From assembly GCA_014729615.1 (NCBI GenBank), contig WJJQ01000115.1:1-10294 (forward strand): a stretch of 10,294 nt of DNA. Direction: 5' to 3'. Origin of the DNA: Candidatus Peregrinibacteria bacterium. Its GTDB lineage: Bacteria; Patescibacteriota; Gracilibacteria; UBA1369. The notes beneath the pieces were generated by a model. The model saw nothing but the letters and a program-made list of their open reading frames with translations. It ran no database searches and was not told the DNA's origin. How positions within the stretch are numbered: the first letter of the stretch is position 1; each line of letters opens with the position of its first letter. Positions 1 through 6,229 of the stretch are shown piece after piece. The position numbers and the translations under genes were made by a program.

Positions 1-763
1 CATCATGAGTGCGTATTATATTCGCCCCGTTCATTAATGCAACTCCTGCCGCGGCCAATCCTTTTTCAAGCCTGTCTTCCGGTTTTCCTCCCAAAAAAGA
101 CTTCCGCGATGCTCCAATTAAAATCGAACTCTTATGCATTTCAAAATCCCGCAACTTTTTTAAAATTTCAAAACTATATTTTGCCTTCGTACTGACAAAA
201 GCACCCATCCCGGGGTCAATAATCAACCGCTCCGCGGCTATGCCCTTTTCAACGGCATATGCGATTCTTTGCTTCAAAAAAGCATTAATATGCGAAACCA
301 CATCATCATACTCAACATTTTTCCGTGTAGTTCTCGCGTTTGGATCTTTCGAATACATTAACACAACAGGCACGTCATAGTCCGCCAGCACCGTAGCCAT
401 TTGTTCATCTCCCCTAAAGGCAGTTACATCATTGATCATATTTACTCCCACCTGCAAAGCATGTAGTGCCACCTGATGCTTGTATGTATCAACCGACAAC
501 GGAATATTAAACTGCGTCCTTATTTTTTCAAACACGGGCATTACTCTTTCAAGTTCTTCTTGCAGTGACACTTCCTTAGAATCGGGCCCGCTGGATTCTC
601 CGCCAATATCAATTATATCAACACCCTCATCAATCATTTTTTCCACCCGTGACATGGCTTGATCAATGTGATTATACTTTCCTCCGTCCGAAAAAGAATC
701 CGGTGTCACATTTAAAATCCCCATCAATAAGGGCTTATCTTTAATTGTTTGCAATATGTTCAT
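1..763 (-). CDS. folP: Dihydropteroate synthase (3' end beyond window)
   Basis: This enzyme condenses p-aminobenzoate with 6-hydroxymethyl-dihydropterin diphosphate to form dihydropteroate, in the cytoplasm. 254 codons are visible and only the extreme C-terminus is missing. Family signatures seen are GILNVTPDSFSDGG (residues 15-28), DIGGES (52-57), SVDTYK (90-95), NDV (111-113), DPGMG (183-187), GASRKSFLG (217-225) and IIRTHD (249-254). Two substrate loops are unusual. The usual STRPG is SSGPD (57-61), so the loop arginine is glycine, and the usual LMHMxGxP region reads LMYSKDPNARTT (135-146). The ATG at 763 lies 23 bp inside the end of pabC, which suggests translational coupling; the conserved block begins 12 residues after this start. 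No Shine-Dalgarno is visible. The pabB and pabC neighbours support p-aminobenzoate as substrate. The family is certain, though the atypical loops leave some doubt about the exact pterin. Confidence 0.93.
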   Translation of the reverse strand, partial: MNILQTIKDKPLLMGILNVTPDSFSDGGKYNHIDQAMSRVEKMIDEGVDIIDIGGESSGPDSKEVSLQEELERVMPVFEKIRTQFNIPLSVDTYKHQVALHALQVGVNMINDVTAFRGDEQMATVLADYDVPVVLMYSKDPNARTTRKNVEYDDVVSHINAFLKQRIAYAVEKGIAAERLIIDPGMGAFVSTKAKYSFEILKKLRDFEMHKSSILIGASRKSFLGGKPEDRLEKGLAAAGVALMNGANIIRTHD

Positions 764-1562
764 TAAAAATTTCAATTAATTCTTTTGTAATAATCCCTGG
801 CTTGCCAATTTGAACACCATCAACCTCGACCACGGGAATTATACCTTTGGGAGCGTTGGTAATAAAAATTTCATCCGCGTTTTTCAAAAAACGTTTTGTC
901 ACAACTCCAATTTTCACTTTATAACCGTTTTTTCGCGCCAACCTAACTATAAAATTTCTGGTCGTACCGTTCAACACCTCTCTACCCGGTGTATAAACAA
1001 ATCCCTTTTTAATTATAAAAATATTTGTAACCGTTCCCTCAAGCACATGCGACTTTTCATTCACAAAAACAGTTTCGTAAACTTGTTTATCCGCCGCATA
1101 CTGTTTACCCATAATCATAGGCAACAAACTAATGCTTTTTGCGCCGGGCAACACTCTTTTCACTTTCATGGTTGCGACGGCCACTCCCTTTCTTATTAAT
1201 TTCGAGTCAACCTTATCCGGCTCGCAAACAGTAATTAATACTGTCGGATTTTTCGCCCCATCAAAAACAAATTTGTTTTCACCTCTGGTCACGGTAATCC
1301 GAATTCTAGCCTCTCTGAGTTTATTTTTTTTTATCAATTCCAAAATTTTTTCATGCAAAAATTTTTCGTCAGGTTCATAAGTTATTCGCATTTTACGCAG
1401 AGATTTCCGAAGCCTTTCCATATGCAACGAAAACTGCCAAATCTTACCGTTTGCTGTTCGCAGAGTTTCATAAACTCCATCACCATATAAAAAACCATGG
1501 TCATTTATGCCAACCACAGCTTTTTTTTCATCAATTATTTTTCCGTTTAAAAAAACAAACAT
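741..1562 (-). CDS. pabC: Aminodeoxychorismate lyase (class IV aminotransferase fold)
   Basis: This PLP-dependent enzyme probably cleaves 4-amino-4-deoxychorismate to p-aminobenzoate and pyruvate. The 273 residues match the usual fold-type IV length. Visible family features are the FLYGDGVYETLR block (24-35), the likely Schiff-base lysine K142 in GAKSIS, E175 in LEGTVTNIF, which binds the PLP pyridine nitrogen in this family, and the phosphate-binding segment FITNAPKGIIPV (233-244). D-amino-acid and branched-chain aminotransferases share all of these. The lyase call therefore rests mainly on position, between pabB and folP. It starts 47 bp after an acidic unknown gene and its last 23 bp overlap folP. 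A GAAGG lies about 15 nt before the ATG, too far to be a convincing ribosome site. Confidence 0.85.
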   Translation of the reverse strand: MFVFLNGKIIDEKKAVVGINDHGFLYGDGVYETLRTANGKIWQFSLHMERLRKSLRKMRITYEPDEKFLHEKILELIKKNKLREARIRITVTRGENKFVFDGAKNPTVLITVCEPDKVDSKLIRKGVAVATMKVKRVLPGAKSISLLPMIMGKQYAADKQVYETVFVNEKSHVLEGTVTNIFIIKKGFVYTPGREVLNGTTRNFIVRLARKNGYKVKIGVVTKRFLKNADEIFITNAPKGIIPVVEVDGVQIGKPGIITKELIEIFNEHIANN

Positions 1563-1609
1563 AACATGATCAGTTTGCCTTCAAAAAAATAAAAGTCAAT
1601 TCGCACTCT

Positions 1610-2047
1610 CTATCCCCGTTTTTTCATCTTTTCAAAAAACGCCAATTCTTCATCTGTAACGGGGGGAGGACAAGCTTCTGTTTTAAATGGCTCATACGGA
1701 TCGGTAATTTTTCTTGCATCCTCATCAATTTTGTCCTGATCGGGGTGCAAATTCGGAATAGTATCGGCAATCTCTCTAGCTGAAGGCACATCTTCATCTT
1801 CATCTTCCTCAACAGCTTGATCACTTGAAACCAGTGGAAGAGTCCTTTCAATATCATCCCTTACCAATTCTGTAAACTTACCGACATCTGAACCGCGCAA
1901 TGAAATCGGTCCGTCCGTACCTTCAATGGCCGCATATGCCTCTACCGGATCCGTTTCGCTTCCTATTAAACGAATACCGCTGTCTTTACCTGTTCTTTTA
2001 GGTTTTTGTTCATCCGTTTCTCTCAGTCCTAATGCTTTATTTCTCAT
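1610..2047 (-). CDS. Acidic protein of unknown function within the folate cluster
   Basis: I do not recognise this 145-residue protein. It has a basic N-terminus (residues 1-25), a charged middle, a run of seven acidic residues at 80-86 (EEDEDED), a proline patch CPPPV (126-130) and a short amphipathic C-terminal helix TDEELAFFEKMKKR. It has no signal peptide or membrane segment and one cysteine (C126). Much of it looks disordered. It lies between pabB (67 bp away) and pabC (47 bp away) on the same strand, and a good promoter-like sequence sits just before it. Its reading frame is open throughout and no better gene competes on either strand, so it is probably real. A role in folate synthesis is suggested only by position. 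Confidence 0.7.
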   Translation of the reverse strand: MRNKALGLRETDEQKPKRTGKDSGIRLIGSETDPVEAYAAIEGTDGPISLRGSDVGKFTELVRDDIERTLPLVSSDQAVEEDEDEDVPSAREIADTIPNLHPDQDKIDEDARKITDPYEPFKTEACPPPVTDEELAFFEKMKKRG

Positions 2048-2083
2048 ATAAAGTTATAAATTAGTGACAAATTTTCATTATGT

Positions 2084-2111
2084 ATTATAGGCCTTTAAAT
2101 TTACAAATCAA
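2084..2111 (-). promoter_or_regulatory. Internal promoter before the acidic gene, pabC and folP
   Basis: On the minus strand a perfect -10 box TATAAT (2089-2084) is preceded by a 16-bp spacer and a TTGATT -35 box (2111-2106). It begins just after the pabB stop codon and would start transcription near 2077, about 30 nt before the acidic gene. It could give the downstream half of the cluster its own expression, separate from ndk-pabB. It is predicted from motifs alone. Confidence 0.55.
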
Positions 2112-2114
2112 TAA

Positions 2115-3497
2115 TTATTTTAACGACTCAAATATTACCTTTACTTTATTTATTGTTTCCTCATATTCACTTTGTCCATCGGAATCAACCACAATTCCTC
2201 CTCCCGCTCCAAAAAAAGCATAGTTATCTTTCAAAAGCAAAGTACGTATTAATATGTTAAATTCCATTTCACCATTAAAACCAATAAAACCGGCCGAACC
2301 TGTATATACACCCCTCTTAAAATCTTCCAGTTTATCAATAATCTCCACCGTTCTCTTTTTTGGACAACCTGTAATTGACCCCCCGGGAAACATTGCTTTT
2401 AATATTTCAAATACGCTCACCCCTTTTCTTACTTGTGATCCTATTTTCGAAAAAGTATGAATAACATGAGACAAATACTGCAAAGCTTTATGTTCTTTAA
2501 CTTCAACACTGCCGATTTCACTAATAATTCCCAAATCATTTCTGACCAAATCCACAATCATTGACAACTCTGCATCAATTTTCTTATCGTTTAACAACTT
2601 TCTCGCCTGATAATCGTCGGCATTTTTATTTTTTTTCCTTTCAACCGTCCCTTTAATCGGCCATGATTCCAAACTTGCGCCTTCTTTTTTTATCAGTAAT
2701 TCCGGCGAACAACTGACAATTTCAAAATCAGGATACTTAAAATAACAAGCATAAGGAGTGGGATTATCCCTGGTCATCTTCTTGTAAACTTTAAACCCGT
2801 CCAAAGTACTTTTTGCTTTAAATCTTTGCGAAAAATTAACCTGATAAGTTTCACCATCCTTCAGATATTCTTTTACCTTCTCAATTTTTTCCAAATAACT
2901 TTCCTTACTTAAATTGGATTCTATATCACCAATTTCACCCTTTCTGATCAAGCCGCCCTCGCCAGTCATTTCATTTTTGATTTCCTCAATTTTGCGCTCC
3001 GCCTTTAAGTCAGATTCCGCCAACGCAAGCATATGCATGACTCCCGTTTCATGATCAAAGGCTATGACTTTATCGTAAAATCCAAAACTATAATCGGGAA
3101 TTTGCACGTCATCAAAAACTTGTTGGTCAACACCCGTCAACTCAACTCCATAATCATATGACAAATACCCGACCGCTCCTCCGCAAAAAGGTACCGGTCC
3201 ATCCATTTTCTGCTCAAATTTTTTAAGTACTTCTTCAACAAACCAGCTTTCACCATCTTCAACAATCCCTCCATCTCCCTTTTTTTTTATGTCAAAAAAT
3301 TCTTTCAAAACCTGCGATTGAGTTACATGTTTTTTGCGCCAAACAACTAAAAAAGGATCATAAACAACATATGAATATCGTCCATCTTTAGAGCTTTCCA
3401 ACAAAACTGAATAATTATTCCTTAAAACAGAAAAAACGCTTTGGGGACTATTATCCCCGACAAGTATTTTTTCCGTTGCCAGTTTCAAATATGACAT
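2115..3497 (-). CDS. pabB: Aminodeoxychorismate synthase component I
   Basis: This enzyme aminates chorismate to 4-amino-4-deoxychorismate, the first step of p-aminobenzoate synthesis, normally with ammonia from a glutaminase partner (PabA). The 460 residues show the full chorismate-binding fold. In order these are GETYQVNFSQRF (215-226), SPELLIK (264-270), PIKGT (280-284), AELSMIVDLVRNDL (309-322), FPGGSITGCPKKRTVEIID (370-388), GVYTGSAGFIG (396-406) and GAGGGIVVDSD (430-440). K282 in PIKGT marks PabB; anthranilate synthase (TrpE) has alanine there. YQVN rather than the TrpE-type FQVV agrees. After PIKGT the usual xPRG is VERK, a small deviation. There is no fused glutaminase domain and no pabA in the window. 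The ATG is 9 bp after the ndk stop, so the two are probably co-transcribed. Confidence 0.93.
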   Translation of the reverse strand: MSYLKLATEKILVGDNSPQSVFSVLRNNYSVLLESSKDGRYSYVVYDPFLVVWRKKHVTQSQVLKEFFDIKKKGDGGIVEDGESWFVEEVLKKFEQKMDGPVPFCGGAVGYLSYDYGVELTGVDQQVFDDVQIPDYSFGFYDKVIAFDHETGVMHMLALAESDLKAERKIEEIKNEMTGEGGLIRKGEIGDIESNLSKESYLEKIEKVKEYLKDGETYQVNFSQRFKAKSTLDGFKVYKKMTRDNPTPYACYFKYPDFEIVSCSPELLIKKEGASLESWPIKGTVERKKNKNADDYQARKLLNDKKIDAELSMIVDLVRNDLGIISEIGSVEVKEHKALQYLSHVIHTFSKIGSQVRKGVSVFEILKAMFPGGSITGCPKKRTVEIIDKLEDFKRGVYTGSAGFIGFNGEMEFNILIRTLLLKDNYAFFGAGGGIVVDSDGQSEYEETINKVKVIFESLK

Positions 3498-3506
3498 AAA
3501 GTGATG

Positions 3507-3995
3507 TTAGACCATCTCATCATCGCTATACACATGCACGTACTCCGTTTTGTCATAGTCATATATTTCGTCCTCTTTAAAAAATCGTGGCACTTCCACT
3601 TTTGCTGTTTCAATGGAATCCGAAGCATGCACTACGTTACAAGCTACACTCATACCCAAATCTCCTCTTATTGACCCTGCTTCCGCCTCTCTGGCTTTGG
3701 TTATTCCACAAATATTTCTAACGGCATTAACCACTTCAAGCCCTTCAAGACAAAGCGCGAGCACCGGAGAGCTGGACATAAACCTAGCCACACCCGGGAA
3801 AAACGGTTTATCGGCAATATGGGCATAATGTTCTCTTAAAACCGCCTCATCAAGAGACATCATTTTTATACCAACCACTTTTAATCCTTTCGCTTCAAAT
3901 CTTTTTAAAACTTCACCAATCAAACCTCTTTGAATACCGTCCGGCTTAATTAACACCAGTGTTTTTTCCTGAATACCATCATAATTTATTGCCAT
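3507..3995 (-). CDS. ndk: Nucleoside diphosphate kinase
   Basis: It transfers the gamma-phosphate from ATP to other nucleoside diphosphates through a phosphohistidine. The 162 residues carry TLVLIKPDG (12-20), the GSIRGDLG loop (107-114) and the active-site block NVVHASDS (120-127) with nucleophile H123. The segment before the loop reads GITKAREAEAG instead of the common GxTNPxxAxPG. The C-terminus extends by about 20 residues with several acidic and tyrosine residues (EIYDYDKTEYVHVY, 143-156), longer than the compact 140-residue bacterial form. It is the first gene of the folate cluster and has a clear promoter 22-50 bp upstream. No Shine-Dalgarno precedes the ATG. Confidence 0.95.
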   Translation of the reverse strand: MAINYDGIQEKTLVLIKPDGIQRGLIGEVLKRFEAKGLKVVGIKMMSLDEAVLREHYAHIADKPFFPGVARFMSSSPVLALCLEGLEVVNAVRNICGITKAREAEAGSIRGDLGMSVACNVVHASDSIETAKVEVPRFFKEDEIYDYDKTEYVHVYSDDEMV

Positions 3996-4024
3996 TTGTT
4001 TAAGTTAAATAGTATGCACACGGC

Positions 4025-4052
4025 ATTCTATAGTGTGATTTCAAAAAGTCAA
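4025..4052 (-). promoter_or_regulatory. Promoter of the ndk-pabB operon
   Basis: Minus-strand TTGACT (4052-4047), a 16-bp spacer and TAGAAT (4030-4025) each match the sigma-70 type consensus at five of six positions. Transcription would start near 4018, giving a leader of about 22 nt to the ndk ATG. The 68-bp spacer leaves little room for a terminator of the upstream 152-residue gene; only the palindrome AACCGGTT (4052-4059) is seen, without a T-run. Confidence 0.55.
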
Positions 4053-4063
4053 ACCGGTTGCCG

Positions 4064-4522
4064 TTACCTGGCATTTGGCATTTCCCTTTTCATTTTTTTA
4101 GCGGAAAACCCGACATGAACACCCTTTTCCGCTTCAAAAACAGCAGTTTTTGTAAAATTGGGACTTCTGGTCACAATAAATTTTGTCATAATCTCATTAG
4201 GATCAAACTCATTTGCAATTTCCCGTACAACATCACGATCAACCAAATGACAAGTTACACCTACGGGAACATTATCCGGAGTTTTTACTCGCACGGTTAT
4301 ATCGTCATAATTTGCCACAACGAAGAACACCGAAGACGGCAATTGTTCGCTAACAATATTAGGTTCGTAACAATACTCCTTACCACTTCTTGCCGGATCA
4401 AAAAATTGCTCCAGTTCCGCTCGGGCATTTAATTGAGCCGACTTTATTTCCACATCGGTGTAATCTTTCTTTTCCCGCACATCCACTTCTTGAGGGATTG
4501 CCGGTAAAACATTCATATTCAT
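4064..4522 (-). CDS. Conserved-looking soluble protein of unknown function
   Basis: I do not recognise this 152-residue protein. The N-terminal third is polar and probably helical (VDVREKKDYTDVEIKSAQLN). The middle alternates hydrophobic and charged residues as beta strands do (SVFFVVANYDDITVRVK, 64-80; VGVTCHLVDRDVV, 87-99). A further strand-like stretch TKFIVTRSP (113-121) and a basic tail AKKMKREMP (141-149) follow. There is no signal peptide, membrane segment or metal motif; the cysteines are C51 and C91. It could start at M1 (4522) or M3 (4516). It lies 68 bp before ndk on the same strand but ndk has its own promoter, so co-transcription is uncertain. Confidence 0.7.
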   Translation of the reverse strand: MNMNVLPAIPQEVDVREKKDYTDVEIKSAQLNARAELEQFFDPARSGKEYCYEPNIVSEQLPSSVFFVVANYDDITVRVKTPDNVPVGVTCHLVDRDVVREIANEFDPNEIMTKFIVTRSPNFTKTAVFEAEKGVHVGFSAKKMKREMPNAR

Positions 4523-4568
4523 ATTTTTTTGGTTAATATTAAAAATATCCGCTCCAGTCAGGACGCGG

Positions 4569-4597
4569 ATCTTACATGAATCATTTTAATTACACAA
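4569..4597 (-). promoter_or_regulatory. Promoter before the 152-residue unknown gene
   Basis: Minus-strand TTGTGT (4597-4592), a 17-bp spacer and TAAGAT (4574-4569) form a plausible sigma-70 type promoter. It would leave a leader of about 40 nt with no Shine-Dalgarno near the ATG at 4522. Predicted from motifs only. Confidence 0.4.
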
Positions 4598-4630
4598 AAC
4601 TACGCGTCCCTTTGTTTAAGGATTAAGAGG

Positions 4631-4671
4631 AGCGCGAGCGAATTTTGAGTTTTTGAAAAATTCATTGCGCT
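4631..4671. repeat. Imperfect inverted repeat able to form a long hairpin
   Basis: Outer arms AGCGC (4631-4635) and GCGCT (4667-4671) enclose inner arms GAATTTT and AAAATTC, separated by short internal loops and a T-rich apex. No T-run follows on the plus strand, so it is not a textbook terminator. It could act in the 3' part of the M16 transcript, which would cross it from the other strand, or it may be a leftover repeat. Confidence 0.4.
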
Positions 4672-4696
4672 TCAAACATAAAAGAAATTTTCTCTT

Positions 4697-4716
4697 TTGT
4701 CAAAAACTTCTGACAA
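4697..4716. repeat. Short inverted repeat TTGTCA...TGACAA
   Basis: Perfect 6-bp arms TTGTCA (4697-4702) and TGACAA (4711-4716) are separated by 8 bp. The dyad could be an operator, or by chance two opposed -35-like boxes. No matching -10 box was found at the right distance. Confidence 0.25.
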
Positions 4717-4764
4717 TGCGAATCACAACCACGGCACCCAAAACGCAAGAGCGAAGCGGAGGTC

Positions 4765-4830
4765 GTTTTTAGCAACCCCCATTCAGCGCACTAGCACAAT
4801 TTATATAAAAATTATATAAACCGTGCTAGT
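4765..4830. repeat. Palindromic intergenic repeat, copy 1 (core 4790-4830)
   Basis: The 41-bp core has 8-bp outer arms ACTAGCAC (4790-4797) and GTGCTAGT (4823-4830), an AA/CC mismatch, then 9-bp A+T-only inner arms around a three-A loop. The same core occurs again, identical and in the same orientation, at 8765-8805. The 25 bp to its left (4765-4789, ending TTCAGCGC) match the reverse complement of the 25 bp to the right of copy 2 at 20 of 25 positions. It lies about 30 bp after the M16 gene's stop codon. It resembles a REP- or MITE-type element; no transposase is nearby. Confidence 0.85.
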
Positions 4831-4859
4831 CGTATGAAAGTACTACTTGATTTTTTACC

Positions 4860-6131
4860 TCACCAAAATTTCAACAAGGCCTTAAATCTTTCCTCTTCAC
4901 CTTCATATGGCCCGATAACGGTTAAATACAAACGATCTTCATGCAAAACATCTTTGGCCACGCGCAAAATATCTTCAGCGGAAACCTTTTCCACCTCTTC
5001 AAAAATTTCTTCAATACCGCGCACCTTGCCGTACAAAACTTCATATTTACCAAGTAAATGGGCATATTCTTCGCTGTCTTCCAAACGCAAAATCAATTTA
5101 CCCTTCAAATACTCTTTTGCTTTTTTCAATTCTTCCGCTCCGACAAGTTCTTCTCGAATACCTGAATATTCTTTCAAAACAGCTTTTATGGCGTCATCAA
5201 TTCTATCCAACGTAACGCCCGCATTGGTAGCCATTAAACCGGTATCCGAATAATCATCGGTCGAAGTGCTAACGTAATAGCAAAGCCCCTGCCTTTCCCT
5301 GACAGACAAAAACATACGAGAACTCATGTTTCCACCCAAAATAATACTTAAAACCTTCAAAGCATAATGATCCGGATGCGGCTCCGCGTAACCGGGTACA
5401 CCAAGCATTATATGCGCCTGTTCAGTTTTCTTGTTGCGAATATGCACAAATTTATCACGCTTGATTTCACCGACAGGTTCCGATTCATATGCCTTTTTAC
5501 CATCCTGAAATTTAAATAACTCGCTTACACGCCCAACCATATTTTCATGATCGACATTTCCCGCAATCGCCAAAACCACATTGTCTGGAGTATACAATTT
5601 CGCTTGATAATCAATAAAATCCTCCCTCTGCAAAGAACGAATATTTTCTTTTGTACCAATTTGATCCCACCCCATCGGCTGATCTCCATACAATAAATTT
5701 TCAAAATCCCAGCCGATTTGATGCATTGGAGTATCTTGATACATATTATATTCCTCTAAAATCACGCCTCTTTCCCTTTCAATTTCTTCGGGGTCAAATT
5801 TGGCGTTAATCAACATGTCAGACAAAACATCCATTGCCACGTCAACTTTATCTGCAGCAACTTTAATGTAATAGCCAACATATTCCTTGCCCGTAAAAGC
5901 GTTAAACTCACCACCCACGCCATCAATGGCCTCGGACACTTCCTTGGTGTTTTTATATCTTTCCGCTCCCTTAAAAAACATATGTTCCAAAAAATGGCTA
6001 AGTCCGTTAATTTTCTTATTTTCATAGCGGGATCCCGCTCCGGTTAAAATCAATACGGTAACAGCCTGTGTATTTTTTAAAGGCATTGTTACTACGCGAA
6101 GTCCGTTTTCCAAAGTCGTTTTTTGATGCAT
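4860..6131 (-). CDS. M16 family zinc metallopeptidase (processing-peptidase type)
   Basis: A zinc peptidase of the pitrilysin/mitochondrial-processing-peptidase family, of the 420-residue bacterial type that usually works as a dimer on peptides. The inverted zinc motif HFLEH gives H46, E49 and H50. The third ligand is probably E126 in ERERGVILEE (118-127), at the usual distance. Other family landmarks are GGEFNAFTGKEYVGYYIKV (73-91), the interdomain region and FLSVRERQGLCYYV (274-287), which holds the conserved Arg/Tyr pair of the second half. The 423 residues cover both M16 halves and no signal peptide is seen, so it is probably cytoplasmic. It ends in TGA, the only TGA stop in the window. 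It is divergent from the penicillin-binding protein gene and shares a promoter region with it. The exact substrate cannot be told. Confidence 0.92.
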   Translation of the reverse strand: MHQKTTLENGLRVVTMPLKNTQAVTVLILTGAGSRYENKKINGLSHFLEHMFFKGAERYKNTKEVSEAIDGVGGEFNAFTGKEYVGYYIKVAADKVDVAMDVLSDMLINAKFDPEEIERERGVILEEYNMYQDTPMHQIGWDFENLLYGDQPMGWDQIGTKENIRSLQREDFIDYQAKLYTPDNVVLAIAGNVDHENMVGRVSELFKFQDGKKAYESEPVGEIKRDKFVHIRNKKTEQAHIMLGVPGYAEPHPDHYALKVLSIILGGNMSSRMFLSVRERQGLCYYVSTSTDDYSDTGLMATNAGVTLDRIDDAIKAVLKEYSGIREELVGAEELKKAKEYLKGKLILRLEDSEEYAHLLGKYEVLYGKVRGIEEIFEEVEKVSAEDILRVAKDVLHEDRLYLTVIGPYEGEEERFKALLKFW

Positions 6132-6161
6132 AAACTAAAATTAGTGATTATTTTATGTGCC

Positions 6162-6189
6162 ATTATAAAAGATTAAATGGAATTGTCAT
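6162..6189 (-). promoter_or_regulatory. Promoter of the M16 peptidase gene
   Basis: Minus-strand ATGACA (6189-6184) and a perfect TATAAT (6167-6162) are separated by 16 bp. Transcription would start near 6155, about 24 nt before the ATG. Its -35 box overlaps that of the opposing penicillin-binding protein promoter by five bases. Confidence 0.6.
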
Positions 6190-6210
6190 AATAAAAACAA
6201 CAGTTATAAT
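6183..6210 (+). promoter_or_regulatory. Promoter of the penicillin-binding protein gene
   Basis: Plus-strand TTGTCA (6183-6188), a 16-bp spacer and a perfect TATAAT (6205-6210) form a strong sigma-70 type promoter. The start point would be near 6217, only about 13 nt before the ATG at 6230. The earlier in-frame ATGs at 6155 and 6209 lie upstream of or inside the promoter, which argues for the start at 6230. Confidence 0.6.
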
Positions 6211-6229
6211 GAAGACTCAACCAAATTTT

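Larger units (their letters stand above)
4523..4859. other. 337-bp non-coding spacer rich in inverted repeats
   Basis: This spacer lies between the starts of the 152-residue gene and the end of the M16 peptidase gene. I see no supportable gene in it. It holds the promoter at 4569-4597, a hairpin-forming sequence at 4631-4671, a small inverted repeat at 4697-4716, the motif GAGCGAAGCGGAG (4750-4762) and the first copy of the 41-bp palindromic repeat with its flank (4765-4830). Confidence 0.6.

Noticed and set aside
4790..4830. Chromosome-dimer resolution (dif) site
   Set aside because: TTATATAAACC resembles the XerD-type arm of known dif sites, but the other arm does not match and only 3 bp separate the symmetric arms instead of 6. 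It also occurs twice in 4 kb.
4790..4830. Rho-independent terminator of the M16 gene
   Set aside because: The stem is mostly A+T with an internal mismatch and no T-run follows on the minus strand. The identical second copy lies between divergent genes.
4810..4862. TGA at the end of the M16 gene as a recoded glycine codon (genetic code 25)
   Set aside because: Reading on gives only a low-complexity tail of about 16 residues running into the palindromic repeat. No gene has an internal TGA, and the M16 family length is already complete at the TGA.
4834..5253. Long plus-strand open frame opposite the M16 gene
   Set aside because: It is the mirror of a well-supported coding frame, is serine- and lysine-rich and has no recognisable domain.
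6155..6229. Longer N-terminus of the penicillin-binding protein (ATG 6155 or 6209)
   Set aside because: Both ATGs are upstream of or inside the strong promoter, and the added residues do not resemble the family N-terminus.
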